A stretch of 64,000 nt of DNA from an uncultured Prevotellaceae bacterium. Lineage in GTDB: Bacteria > Bacteroidota > Bacteroidia > Bacteroidales > Bacteroidaceae. The notes under the pieces were generated by a model. It saw nothing but the letters and a program-made list of their open reading frames with translations, made no database searches and was not told where the DNA came from. Within the stretch, counting starts at the first letter, position 1. Each line of letters begins with the position of its first letter. The position numbers and the translations under genes were made by a program. Shown here one piece after another: positions 1-8,167 of the stretch. Where the stretch lies: positions 62,001-126,000 of the forward strand of contig CASFNA010000023.1 of NCBI GenBank assembly GCA_949295905.1. Direction: 5' to 3'.

Positions 1-56
1 TTTGGCACGGGATTCCGCCGCAGATATTGCATGTAAGTACCAAGATTAACCGTGCA

Positions 57-113
57 AAAGACAGCTTTTATCGCCGATGCTTGCCATGAAAATGCATTGG
101 AAATGCTCATGAT
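57..113. repeat. Decayed copy of the 22-base palindromic array
   Basis: One clear unit, AAAGACAGCTTTT, lies at 57-69. A weak second unit (AAATGCTCATGAT, 101-113) starts exactly two 22-base periods later. The position between is not recognisable. It is assigned to the family only because better copies occur at 27.7, 39.2 and 58.1 kb. Confidence 0.4.
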
Positions 114-230
114 GCTTGCACATGTGGGCGTTGCCTTGTTGCATGTTCTTGATTGTCAATATGTTGCGATTGCACGCTGCTTTTGCGGTTATTATTTCCC
201 CAAAGGCTTGTTATTTTGTGGCATCGGCCT

Positions 231-428
231 TCAGAATGTTAAAGCGAAATACAATATGTAAGCAAAATGTGTGTGTTGCTTGCAACTTGCCGATTGTGAA
301 GATGCTCCCGACACCAGTTGCAGGTAAGCTCTTACGTTAGGGTCGCCATATTTTCCGCTTGAGTTTAAATAAGTAAAAACGCCGTCAATATCTGCTTGTC
401 CGGCAAAAAAATGGTGGCAAACAGTTCG
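231..428 (-). pseudogene. C-terminal remnant of an unidentified protein gene
   Basis: The minus strand is open for about 65 codons with no start codon, ending at TGA (231-233). The middle reads like real protein: AGQADIDGVFTYLNSS followed by GKYGDPNVRAYLQLVSG. Just upstream lies a run of seven T (minus strand). Adding one T would join the frame to a second protein-like stretch, PNNELFATIF, so an indel in the run is a likely lesion. The remnant abuts the rfbC promoter and lies next to a decayed palindromic array. I do not recognise the parent family. Together with the sequence to the rfbC start, this stretch (1-476) holds no intact gene that I can support. Confidence 0.5.
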
Positions 429-446
429 TTATTCGGATATATTTTA

Positions 447-454
447 TACTTTTG
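447..454 (+). promoter_or_regulatory. Candidate -7 element of rfbC
   Basis: TACTTTTG matches the Bacteroidota -7 consensus TAnnTTTG and lies 22 bases before the rfbC ATG. No clear TTG is found at the -33 spacing, so the call rests on the -7 box and its position. Confidence 0.5.
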
Positions 455-476
455 CACATGATAAAAAATAACATTC

Positions 477-1025
477 ATGGAATACATAAAAACAGATATA
501 GACGGTGTCTACATTTTGGAGCCTAAAGTTTTTGAGGATGCGAGAGGGTATTTTTTCGAAGCGTTCAAAAGTGAAGACTTTAAGAAGCACGTAGGGAATG
601 TGGAATTCGTGCAAGATAATGAGTCCAAGTCGAGCCGCGGCGTATTGCGTGGCCTGCATTATCAGAAGGGCGTATATTCACAGGCAAAGCTCGTAAGGGT
701 AATAAAAGGGCGTGTGCTTGACGTGGCCGTTGACATGCGGAAAAGCTCAAATACTTTTGGAAAGCATATCATGGTTGAGCTGAGCGATGAAAATAAAAGG
801 CAGTTTTTCATTCCCCGTGGTTTCGCCCATGGTTTCCTCGTGCTGAGTGATGAGGCAATATTTACATATAAAGTGGATAATGTATATGCCCCGGAACATG
901 AAGCGTCAGTAAGGTTTGACGACAACAAGCTTGGCATAAATTGGCCGATTGACCCGCAGGAGATATTGGCCAGCCCAAAGGATTTGGCTGCAAAGCCATT
1001 TGACGAGGCTGAATATTTTGAATAA
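477..1025 (+). CDS. rfbC: dTDP-4-dehydrorhamnose 3,5-epimerase
   Basis: A cytoplasmic epimerase that inverts C3 and C5 of dTDP-4-keto-6-deoxyglucose in dTDP-L-rhamnose synthesis for surface polysaccharide. The 182-residue length is normal for RmlC. Family landmarks are an N-terminal DxRGYFFEAF segment, the FVQDNESKSSRGVLRGLHYQ block (with the conserved Ser-Arg and the His of GLHYQ), and a cupin core with DVAVDMR and FIPRGFAHGF. The ATG follows a candidate promoter closely. The usual partners rfbA, rfbB and rfbD are not inside the window. The next gene on the strand is an unrelated lipoprotein 120 bases on, so rfbC may be transcribed alone or be the end of an operon lying to the left. Confidence 0.95.
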   Translation: MEYIKTDIDGVYILEPKVFEDARGYFFEAFKSEDFKKHVGNVEFVQDNESKSSRGVLRGLHYQKGVYSQAKLVRVIKGRVLDVAVDMRKSSNTFGKHIMVELSDENKRQFFIPRGFAHGFLVLSDEAIFTYKVDNVYAPEHEASVRFDDNKLGINWPIDPQEILASPKDLAAKPFDEAEYFE

Positions 1026-1146
1026 CACCAGAATGTAAAGTGCATTGTAACAAGCCATTATCACATTCTAAAACAAGACTGGCTGCATAGACAGCGGTAA
1101 AAATAAGGTATACAATAATGACGTATCGGTTTGTTCGTTGACAATA

Positions 1147-1953
1147 ATGAGACGGAATAATTTATTATATTGCATTGCCATATTGACAACGGCGATTGTT
1201 ATTTGCGGTTGCAAAAAACCGGTCAAACAGCCAGCGCAAGTTCAGGAAGACCGGGAAGCCAAAGCTGAACTTGCAGGAATATGGATTGATGCCGATGAGG
1301 AAACTGTTGTTTTCAAAATCAAGGGTGATACTGTATATTATCCGGATTCGACCAGCAGGCCCGTCCCGTTCCGTATAGTTGGGGACACTATGTTTTTGAT
1401 GGGTAATAATGTTTCCAAGTATCCAATTGTACGTAGGAGTGCGCATGTATTCGAATTCAAGAACACTAACAGCGAGACTATAAAGCTTGTAAAAAGCGAA
1501 GACCTTAACGATTCGCTTCTCTTTGTACGGCACCGGATTACTCAGTTGAACCAGGGCAAGACAATTAAAAACGACACGGTCGTGATGTTTTCAGACAGAA
1601 GATACCACAGCTATGTACAAATCAATCCCACTACATACAAGGTGTATAGAACTTTTTACAACGCAGAGGGTATTGAAATCGAGAACATTTATTACGACAA
1701 TATAATACATGTGAGTATATTTTCCGGTAAGAACAAGGTCTTCTCAAAGGATTTTACAAAGAGCGATTTTGCAGCGGCAGTACCTCGAAACATGCTTAAA
1801 CAAAGTGTTTTGAGCGACATCAAACTTATGTCATTGTCTGAAGACGGACTGCATTATCAAACGCAACTTGCAATTCCTGACAGCCCGACCAGCTTTTTAG
1901 TGGAGCTTGTCATATCTTATACAGGTAAGACGAAAATAAAGGTCCTTAGTTGA
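1147..1953 (+). CDS. Lipoprotein of unknown function
   Basis: This encodes a 268-residue protein with a type II signal peptide: MRRNN n-region, hydrophobic core and lipobox ICGC, with Cys about residue 22. It should be exported and lipidated. The body is rich in beta-type sequence, with a pattern (GIWIDADEETVVFKIKGDTV) reminiscent of small lipocalin-like beta-barrels seen in Bacteroidales lipoproteins, but no catalytic motif is visible. I chose the ATG at 1147 because a TTG three codons upstream adds nothing to the signal peptide. It stands alone between rfbC and the moxR operon. Function not assigned. Confidence 0.75.
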   Translation: MRRNNLLYCIAILTTAIVICGCKKPVKQPAQVQEDREAKAELAGIWIDADEETVVFKIKGDTVYYPDSTSRPVPFRIVGDTMFLMGNNVSKYPIVRRSAHVFEFKNTNSETIKLVKSEDLNDSLLFVRHRITQLNQGKTIKNDTVVMFSDRRYHSYVQINPTTYKVYRTFYNAEGIEIENIYYDNIIHVSIFSGKNKVFSKDFTKSDFAAAVPRNMLKQSVLSDIKLMSLSEDGLHYQTQLAIPDSPTSFLVELVISYTGKTKIKVLS

Positions 1954-2060
1954 CGGTGAAGTTGCCACACTATATACAATGACGCTTACATATGGATTTA
2001 TGTAATACCGTTGTTTGCATGGGTTTATTGCTAATGCCGCTTGGTTAATGTCGGCTTTGG

Positions 2061-2139
2061 AATGTGGCATGTTGCATTTTGAAATGTCACATTCTGCAAA
2101 ATGAATTGGCGTATCTTACGTGGCAAAAGGCCGCATGCT
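2061..2139. repeat. Degenerate 22-base palindromic array
   Basis: The 421-base gap before moxR holds no gene. Four degenerate 13-base units can be placed at 2061, 2083, 2105 and 2127, exactly 22 bases apart. The first two form a near-perfect hairpin (AATGTGGCAT against ATGTCACATT). The last contains AAGGCCGC as in better arrays. Sequence decay makes this one of the weaker members. Confidence 0.45.
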
Positions 2140-2329
2140 TGTTTGGGTTAGTTACCCCATTTGGGGGAAGCTGTATGCTTGGGACGATATGCAAATTGCT
2201 TGCCGACGAATTATGAAAAACGGTAAAATATAGCGCTTAAAATACGTTTCACTCACTTAAATATATGTATAAGCGGAGCTTTTTAATATTATTTAGTCCC
2301 ATTTTTTCGCACATAACTTCATAATGTAG

Positions 2330-2337
2330 TATTTTTG
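2330..2337 (+). promoter_or_regulatory. Candidate -7 element of the moxR-bat operon
   Basis: TATTTTTG fits TAnnTTTG and lies 37 bases before the moxR ATG, in an AT-rich stretch. No good -33 TTG is visible, so support is moderate. Confidence 0.45.
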
Positions 2338-2374
2338 CGCTAAATTTTTAAGAACAACAATAAAACAAAGCATC

Positions 2375-3370
2375 ATGGCAGAATCGATAGATATCCGTGA
2401 ATTGAATATCTTGATAGAACAGAAAAGCTCTTTTGTGTCAAATCTCACAATGGGAATGAACCGTGTGATAGTTGGGCAAAAACATCTGGTGGAAACATTG
2501 CTGATAGGACTGTTGAGCGATGGCCACATTTTGCTTGAAGGTGTGCCGGGATTGGCAAAGACGCTTGCCATCAAGACTTTAGCGCAGCTTGTAGACTCGA
2601 AATACAGTAGAATACAGTTTACTCCTGACTTATTGCCCGCCGATGTTACCGGTACGATGATTTATTCACAGAAGGATGAGAAATTCCAAGTGAAAAAAGG
2701 ACCGGTATTCGCCAATTTCGTATTGGCAGATGAAATCAACCGTGCTCCGGCAAAAGTGCAGAGTGCCCTGCTTGAGGCTATGCAGGAACATCAGGTGACA
2801 ATCGGCAGCGACACGTTCGACTTGCCCAACCCGTTTCTTGTAATGGCAACACAAAACCCAATAGAGCAAGAGGGAACATATCCTTTACCTGAAGCGCAGG
2901 TAGACCGTTTCATGCTGAAAGTCATCATTGACTATCCTACGATAGAAGAAGAAAAACTTATTATAAGGGAGAATCTGCAAGGCTCGCTGCCTAAGATTGC
3001 ACCTGTTATATCGGCAGAAGAGATAATTGCTGCCCGCGATGTGGTTCGAAAGGTTTACATTGATGAAAAAATAGAACAATATATTGCCGACATGGTTTTT
3101 GCCACGCGTTATCCTGATAGGTATGGCCTTCCACAGCTGAAGGACCTGATAACATTTGGGGGAAGTCCGCGTGCCAGCATAAACCTGGCTAAAGCATCGC
3201 GTGCATATGCGTTTATCAAGCATCGCGGCTACGTCATACCTGAAGATGTGCGCGCCGTAGCACACGACGTGTTAAGGCACAGAATCGGTCTTTCATACGA
3301 AGCGGAAGCTACAAATGTAACGAGTGAAGAAATTGTCAGTGATATAATCAATAAGGTGGAGGTTCCTTAA
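2375..3370 (+). CDS. moxR: MoxR-family AAA+ ATPase
   Basis: A 331-residue AAA_3 ATPase of the MoxR family, proposed to act as a chaperone that matures VWA-domain partner proteins. Walker A is GVPGLAKT (about residues 56-63) and Walker B is VLADE (about 116-120). The family block GTYPLPEAQ follows, and the C-terminal lid helix bundle is present. It is the first gene of a seven-gene run; its stop codon TAA overlaps the ATG of the DUF58 gene by one base (TAATG), so the two are translationally coupled. In Bacteroides this cluster is linked to oxygen tolerance (bat, Bacteroides aerotolerance). The specific client proteins are inferred from the neighbours. Confidence 0.95.
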   Translation: MAESIDIRELNILIEQKSSFVSNLTMGMNRVIVGQKHLVETLLIGLLSDGHILLEGVPGLAKTLAIKTLAQLVDSKYSRIQFTPDLLPADVTGTMIYSQKDEKFQVKKGPVFANFVLADEINRAPAKVQSALLEAMQEHQVTIGSDTFDLPNPFLVMATQNPIEQEGTYPLPEAQVDRFMLKVIIDYPTIEEEKLIIRENLQGSLPKIAPVISAEEIIAARDVVRKVYIDEKIEQYIADMVFATRYPDRYGLPQLKDLITFGGSPRASINLAKASRAYAFIKHRGYVIPEDVRAVAHDVLRHRIGLSYEAEATNVTSEEIVSDIINKVEVP

Positions 3371-4239
3371 TGGATACCCAAGACATACTCAAGAAAGTAC
3401 GCAAAATTGAGATAAAGGCTCGTGGACTGAGCAACAATATCTTTGCCGGACAATACCACTCTGCATTTAAGGGGCGTGGTATGGCGTTCAGCGAAGTGCG
3501 TGAATACCAATATGGTGACGATATACGCGACATTGACTGGAATGTATCGGCACGCTTTCATAAGCCTTATGTCAAGGTATATGAAGAGGAGCGCGAGCTT
3601 ACGGTAATGCTAATCATTGATGTAAGCGGTTCGTTGGATGTCGGCACGCAAAAGGCGACCAAACGTGAGGTCGTGACAGAAATAGCCGCAACCCTTGCTT
3701 TCAGTGCCATACAAAACAATGATAAAATCGGAGTGATATTCTTTTCTGACAAGATAGAAAAATACATTCCTCCGAAAAAGGGCCGCAAGCATATATTGTT
3801 CATAATACGCGAGATGCTGGATTTTCATCCGGAAAGCCGTAAGACTGATGTTAAAATGGCGGTGGAATTCCTTACAAGTGTATTGAAACGACGGTGTACG
3901 GCATTTCTTATGAGCGATTTTTATACTAAAAACGAATTTGAAAATGCTCTTACAATCTGTAACCGCAAACATGATGTTGTGGCTGTACAGGTGTATGATC
4001 CACGTGCCGAGTTTCTTCCAAACGTTGGTTTGATGAGAGTCTTGGATGCTGAAACCGGGCATGAGATGTATATAGATACAAGCGACAAGCGGTTGCGAAA
4101 TGCACATCACGCTTATTGGCTTAACAGACAGAAGATGCTTAAAGAAACATTTACAAGGAGTAATGTAGACAATGTGTCAATAGCGACAAATCAAGATTAT
4201 GTCAAGGCATTAATGCAATTGTTTGCCATGAGAAGTTGA
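3370..4239 (+). CDS. DUF58 domain protein of the bat operon
   Basis: A 289-residue soluble protein with the conserved DUF58 segment: GRGMAFSEVREYQYGDD, then RDIDWNVSARF, then a VWA-like MIDAS motif DVSGS. DUF58 proteins are nearly always paired with MoxR ATPases and are thought to be partners or clients. There is no membrane segment, whereas many DUF58 proteins have two N-terminal ones. It is coupled to moxR by a one-base overlap. A 92-base gap follows before the next gene, which is longer than the other gaps in this operon; an internal promoter there is possible but not evident. Confidence 0.92.
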   Translation: MDTQDILKKVRKIEIKARGLSNNIFAGQYHSAFKGRGMAFSEVREYQYGDDIRDIDWNVSARFHKPYVKVYEEERELTVMLIIDVSGSLDVGTQKATKREVVTEIAATLAFSAIQNNDKIGVIFFSDKIEKYIPPKKGRKHILFIIREMLDFHPESRKTDVKMAVEFLTSVLKRRCTAFLMSDFYTKNEFENALTICNRKHDVVAVQVYDPRAEFLPNVGLMRVLDAETGHEMYIDTSDKRLRNAHHAYWLNRQKMLKETFTRSNVDNVSIATNQDYVKALMQLFAMRS

Positions 4240-4331
4240 AAATGTGCTTATACGGAATGCTGTAAGCGTGGACAAATGGTATGGTCGGCGGTATTTTGCC
4301 TATGGCTCTTTTTAACCTATTATAGGATTTG

Positions 4332-5399
4332 ATGAAACGGATAATTTGCATAATATCATTAATAACATGTACGTTATGTACGTCAGCTCAAGTCTTTGTT
4401 GAGTCGAAAATAGACTCGATAGAGATACTCATTGGCGAACAGACGGAGGTAATACTTAGCGTTACATCCCCCAAAGGTTCTAATGTAAGTATGCCAAAGT
4501 ATGAGCCTTCACAATATATTACACCGGGTGTGGAGGTGCTGGGTATTTCGGCTACAGACACTTCACAACTTGATAACGGTCTGGTGAAAATAACGCAGCG
4601 GTATACTCTAACGTCTTTTGACGAAAACTTATATTATCTTCCACCGATGAAAGTAAATGTGAACGGTAAGGAATATAAAAGTAAGAGTTTGGCTCTGAAA
4701 GTTCTTACCGTTCCTGTAGATACACTTCATCCCGAGAAGTTTTATCCCCCCAAGAGCGTGCAAGACAACCCTTTCTTATGGAGCGAATGGGAACCGACAT
4801 TCTGGCTTAGCGTGATGTTTGTGCTTATATGCGTGCTTACTTATTATTTGTGGACAAGGCTGAAAGAAAACAAGCCCATAATAGCACAAGTCCGCATCAT
4901 AAAGAAGATACCGCCTCACCAAAAAGCGTTGAAGGAGATAGAACATATAAAGGAAACAAAATTGTCTGTGTCTGAAGACCAAAAGGCGTATTACACTCTT
5001 CTTACCGATGTACTGAGAAAATATATAAAGGCGAGGTTTGGTTTTAATGCTATGGAAATGACAAGTACGGAAATCATAGCTCGCTTGCAACAAGAAAGCG
5101 ATAAGAAGATGATTGATGAGCTGAGGGAATTGTTTACAACGGCTGACCTTGTAAAATTCGCAAAATATTCCACGCTGATAAATGAGAATGACGCCAACTT
5201 GGTTAATGCAGTAGAGTTTATTAATACGACTAAGCTTGAGAATCAGCCTACAATTGAACGTGTGGAGCCTGATTTAACCGAAACAGACAAGCGCAACATG
5301 CGTTCACGCACAACTCTGAAGGTTTCAATATTGGTGCTTTTGTTGGTAAGTGTCGGCCTTCTTGCTTTCGTAATATATCAAATCAGCTTATTGATATAA
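4332..5399 (+). CDS. Membrane-anchored protein of the bat operon (DUF4381-like)
   Basis: A 355-residue protein with an N-terminal signal peptide (MKRIICIISLITCTLCTSAQ), an extracytoplasmic beta-rich domain, a membrane helix at about 156-174, a cytoplasmic segment (about 180-325) and a C-terminal membrane helix. This layout and the position between DUF58 and batA match the uncharacterised, DUF4381-like member of Bacteroidales bat operons. I chose the ATG at 4332 because it directly starts the signal peptide; the TTG one codon earlier is unlikely. It probably forms part of the membrane complex with the VWA proteins. No enzymatic motif is visible. Confidence 0.8.
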   Translation: MKRIICIISLITCTLCTSAQVFVESKIDSIEILIGEQTEVILSVTSPKGSNVSMPKYEPSQYITPGVEVLGISATDTSQLDNGLVKITQRYTLTSFDENLYYLPPMKVNVNGKEYKSKSLALKVLTVPVDTLHPEKFYPPKSVQDNPFLWSEWEPTFWLSVMFVLICVLTYYLWTRLKENKPIIAQVRIIKKIPPHQKALKEIEHIKETKLSVSEDQKAYYTLLTDVLRKYIKARFGFNAMEMTSTEIIARLQQESDKKMIDELRELFTTADLVKFAKYSTLINENDANLVNAVEFINTTKLENQPTIERVEPDLTETDKRNMRSRTTLKVSILVLLLVSVGLLAFVIYQISLLI

Positions 5400-5412
5400 G
5401 AATCTGCAAATT

Positions 5413-6411
5413 ATGGAATTTGTCAACAAAGAATATTTTTTGCTCTTACTGTTGCTTATACCTTATTTAATTTGGTATTTGCTTTACAGAAAAAAAAGCG
5501 AGCCTACTATGCGGATGAGTGATACATTCGCTTATCAATATGCTCACAAGAGTTTACGTGTACGCCTTATGTGGTTGCCGACATTGTTAAGATTGATGAC
5601 TTTTATATTAATTGTCATTGTTTTGGCAAGGCCTCAAACATATAACAGTTGGGGCAAACGTACTGTTGAAGGAATTGACATCATGTTGGCAATGGATGTT
5701 TCCACGAGTATGCTCGCTGAAGACTTGAAACCGAATAGAATAGAAGCAGCAAAGGATGTTGCTTCTGAATTCATTTCAGGACGCCCTGACGACAATATTG
5801 GCCTGACAATATTTGCAGGTGAGGCATTCACCCAATGTCCGATGACTACAGACCATACATCTTTAATAAATTTGTTGCAGAATGTCAGAACCGATATTGC
5901 AGCACGAGGATTAATTGAAGACGGAACGGCTATAGGTATGGGACTGGCTAATGCAGTAGGTCGACTTAAAGATAGTAAGACAAAAAGTAAAGTCGTAATA
6001 TTGTTGACCGATGGCAGTAACAACATGGGGGACATTTCTCCATTGACGGCTGCCAACATAGCTAAAAGTTTTGGCATACGTGTATATACAATTGCAATTG
6101 GAAGCAAAACTATGGCTCCGTATCCAATGCAAGTAGGCGGAACTACACAATATGTCAATTTGCGTGCTGATGTCGATGTTGAGACTTTAAGTGAAATAGC
6201 CGCAACGGCTGATGGGCATTTTTACCGCGCTACGAATACGGCTGAACTTAAGAAAATATACGATGATATTGACAAGTTGGAAAAAACAAAGATGGATGTC
6301 AAGAAGTTTTCAAAACGTTACGATGCTTACCAGCCATTCGCATTTGCAGCATTTGTATCGATGCTTATGGAAGTCTTGCTGAGGCTTGTTGTATTCCGCC
6401 GTATACCATAA
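5413..6411 (+). CDS. batA: BatA, VWA-domain inner-membrane protein
   Basis: A 332-residue protein with two N-terminal membrane helices (about 8-25 and 56-73), a von Willebrand factor A domain carrying an intact MIDAS motif DVSTS (95-99), a TDGSNN loop, and a C-terminal membrane helix (about 306-325). VWA domains with MIDAS motifs bind divalent metal and mediate protein-protein contacts. The batA/batB pair with moxR upstream is the diagnostic arrangement of the aerotolerance operon. Its start lies 13 bases after the preceding gene, consistent with a single transcript. Confidence 0.93.
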   Translation: MEFVNKEYFLLLLLLIPYLIWYLLYRKKSEPTMRMSDTFAYQYAHKSLRVRLMWLPTLLRLMTFILIVIVLARPQTYNSWGKRTVEGIDIMLAMDVSTSMLAEDLKPNRIEAAKDVASEFISGRPDDNIGLTIFAGEAFTQCPMTTDHTSLINLLQNVRTDIAARGLIEDGTAIGMGLANAVGRLKDSKTKSKVVILLTDGSNNMGDISPLTAANIAKSFGIRVYTIAIGSKTMAPYPMQVGGTTQYVNLRADVDVETLSEIAATADGHFYRATNTAELKKIYDDIDKLEKTKMDVKKFSKRYDAYQPFAFAAFVSMLMEVLLRLVVFRRIP

Positions 6412-6431
6412 AACTTGTAAAATAAGAATTT

Positions 6432-7448
6432 ATGTTCAGATTCGAAGATCCTGCATATCTATATTTGTTGATATTGGTTCCTGTCCTTATAATAATAAGG
6501 ATTTGGGGATTACGTAAACGTAAGAAGCAACTTGCCAAGTTTGGCGAACGGGCATTGCTTAAACAGTTGATGCCTGATGTGTCGAGTGCAAGACGGGAAA
6601 TGAAATTCTGGCTTATGATTTCAGTGATAGCATTGCTTATCGTAATGATTGCCAGACCGCAAATGGGAACAAAAATCAATCAAGAACAGCGTCAAGGCAT
6701 CGAAGTCGTAATAGCATTGGATATAAGCAATTCGATGAGGGCCGAGGATGTTGTTCCGTCACGGTTGGATAAAAGTAAAATGTTGATAGAAAATTTGGTT
6801 GATAATTTCACCAATGATAAAGTTGGGCTTGTTGTTTTTGCAGGAGATGCTTTTGTGCAGTTGCCAATAACAAGCGATTATGTATCGGCGAAAATGTTTC
6901 TGCAAAACATCGACCCGTCGTTAATTGCCGTCCAAGGTACCAATTTGGCGGAAGCCATTGAACTAAGTTCAAGAAGTTTTACAAAACAAAATAAAATAGG
7001 CCGGGCCATAATTGTTATCACAGACGGAGAGGATCATGAGGGCGGTGCTGTGAAAGCAGCAAAGGATGCCAAGAAGGATGGTATTCGAGTATTTGTATTA
7101 GGAGTTGGTTCATCCAAAGGCTCACCAGTGCCGGACGGAAATGGTGGATACATGAAAGACAATACAGGTCAAGAAGTAATGTCTGCACTTAACGAGCAAA
7201 TGTGCAAGCAGATAGCTGAAGCAGGTGGTGGGGCATATATACATGTAGACAATAACAATATAGCCCAGCGACAACTTGACAATGAGATTGCCAAATTGCA
7301 GAAAGGTGATATTTTAAATGTTGTTTATAGCGAATATGATGAACAGTTCCAAGCTGTCGGGATATTGGCTCTCCTTGTTTTGATAATAGAAACAATGATT
7401 CTTGAAAGTAAAAATCCATTACTTAAGAGAATAAAGCTATTTAAATAA
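6432..7448 (+). CDS. batB: BatB, VWA-domain inner-membrane protein
   Basis: A 338-residue paralogue of batA with the same plan: two N-terminal membrane segments (about 8-24 and 59-75), a VWA domain with MIDAS DISNS (97-101) and an ITDGEDHEGG loop, and a C-terminal hydrophobic helix (about 314-330). It begins 20 bases after batA. The presence of two diverged, intact VWA proteins suggests a heteromeric complex. That is an inference from family knowledge and gene order. Confidence 0.93.
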   Translation: MFRFEDPAYLYLLILVPVLIIIRIWGLRKRKKQLAKFGERALLKQLMPDVSSARREMKFWLMISVIALLIVMIARPQMGTKINQEQRQGIEVVIALDISNSMRAEDVVPSRLDKSKMLIENLVDNFTNDKVGLVVFAGDAFVQLPITSDYVSAKMFLQNIDPSLIAVQGTNLAEAIELSSRSFTKQNKIGRAIIVITDGEDHEGGAVKAAKDAKKDGIRVFVLGVGSSKGSPVPDGNGGYMKDNTGQEVMSALNEQMCKQIAEAGGGAYIHVDNNNIAQRQLDNEIAKLQKGDILNVVYSEYDEQFQAVGILALLVLIIETMILESKNPLLKRIKLFK

Positions 7449-7459
7449 GACACATATAA

Positions 7460-8140
7460 ATGAAATCAGAAATGGCAAGACATATTATATTGATTCTATT
7501 ATTGTGCGTTGTGACTATGTCTTATGCACAGACCGACCGTCAGTTTGTGCGTGACGGGAATAGGCTTTTTTCAAAACAACAATATGATAAAGCAGAAGTA
7601 CAATATAGAAAAGCCGTATCAAATAATCCGTCAAATCCACAAGCTCTGTATAATTTGGGATGTGCTTTGATGATGCAAAATAAAGATTCTGCCGCAATAG
7701 TTCAGTACCAGAAAGCAGCAAAAATAGAAAAGAACAAATTACGTCTTGCCAGCGTTTATCACAATATAGGAGTGATATGCCAAAATCACAAAATGTATGG
7801 AGACGCAATAAAGGCGTATGAACAGTCTTTGCGCAATAATCCTAAAGACGACGAAACACGTTACAATCTTGTTTTATGCAAGAAACTGCAAAAGAATAAC
7901 AAGGATAAAAACGAAAAGAACAAGAATAACGAAAACAACAAACAGCAAAACAATAAGGATAGAAATAATAATAAAGAAAAAGATAAAAACAAGCAGCAAC
8001 AGCCTAAAGAACAGATGAGTAAAGACAATGCCGAACAGCTTATAAATGCGGCAATCCAAAATGAAAAGGCTACTCAGCAACGTTTGAAAAAAGCCATGCA
8101 AAAGCCTGGAACACGTAAAAGCAGTGACAAGAACTGGTAA
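7460..8140 (+). CDS. batC: BatC, TPR protein with a Lys/Asn-rich tail
   Basis: A 226-residue exported protein: signal peptide (about 1-24, ending YAQ), then two to three TPR motifs (about 28-132), followed by a low-complexity stretch of about 45 residues made almost entirely of Lys, Asn, Gln, Glu and Asp, then a charged tail. TPRs are protein-binding scaffolds, and batC follows batB in Bacteroides operons. The A-rich DNA of 7885-8010 reflects the Asn/Lys codons. An internal ATG at 7472 could also serve as start; the upstream one is chosen because it gives a normal n-region. Confidence 0.88.
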   Translation: MKSEMARHIILILLLCVVTMSYAQTDRQFVRDGNRLFSKQQYDKAEVQYRKAVSNNPSNPQALYNLGCALMMQNKDSAAIVQYQKAAKIEKNKLRLASVYHNIGVICQNHKMYGDAIKAYEQSLRNNPKDDETRYNLVLCKKLQKNNKDKNEKNKNNENNKQQNNKDRNNNKEKDKNKQQQPKEQMSKDNAEQLINAAIQNEKATQQRLKKAMQKPGTRKSSDKNW

Positions 8141-8167
8141 AATACTAAATTTTAGGTAATTTCTGGC

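Noticed and set aside
2-49. C-terminal end of a plus-strand gene entering from the left
   Set aside because: A frame ending LARDSAADIACKYQD then stop at 47-49 is possible, but a second frame also ends in the same stretch and neither can be identified.
52-340. Two small plus-strand reading frames before rfbC
   Set aside because: Overlapping, Cys-rich and without protein character; the opposite strand of part of this region reads as a gene remnant and another part as a palindromic array.
2154-2165. Small hairpin CCCC-ATTT-GGGG before moxR as an operator
   Set aside because: Only a four-base stem and no repeat at other sites; too weak.
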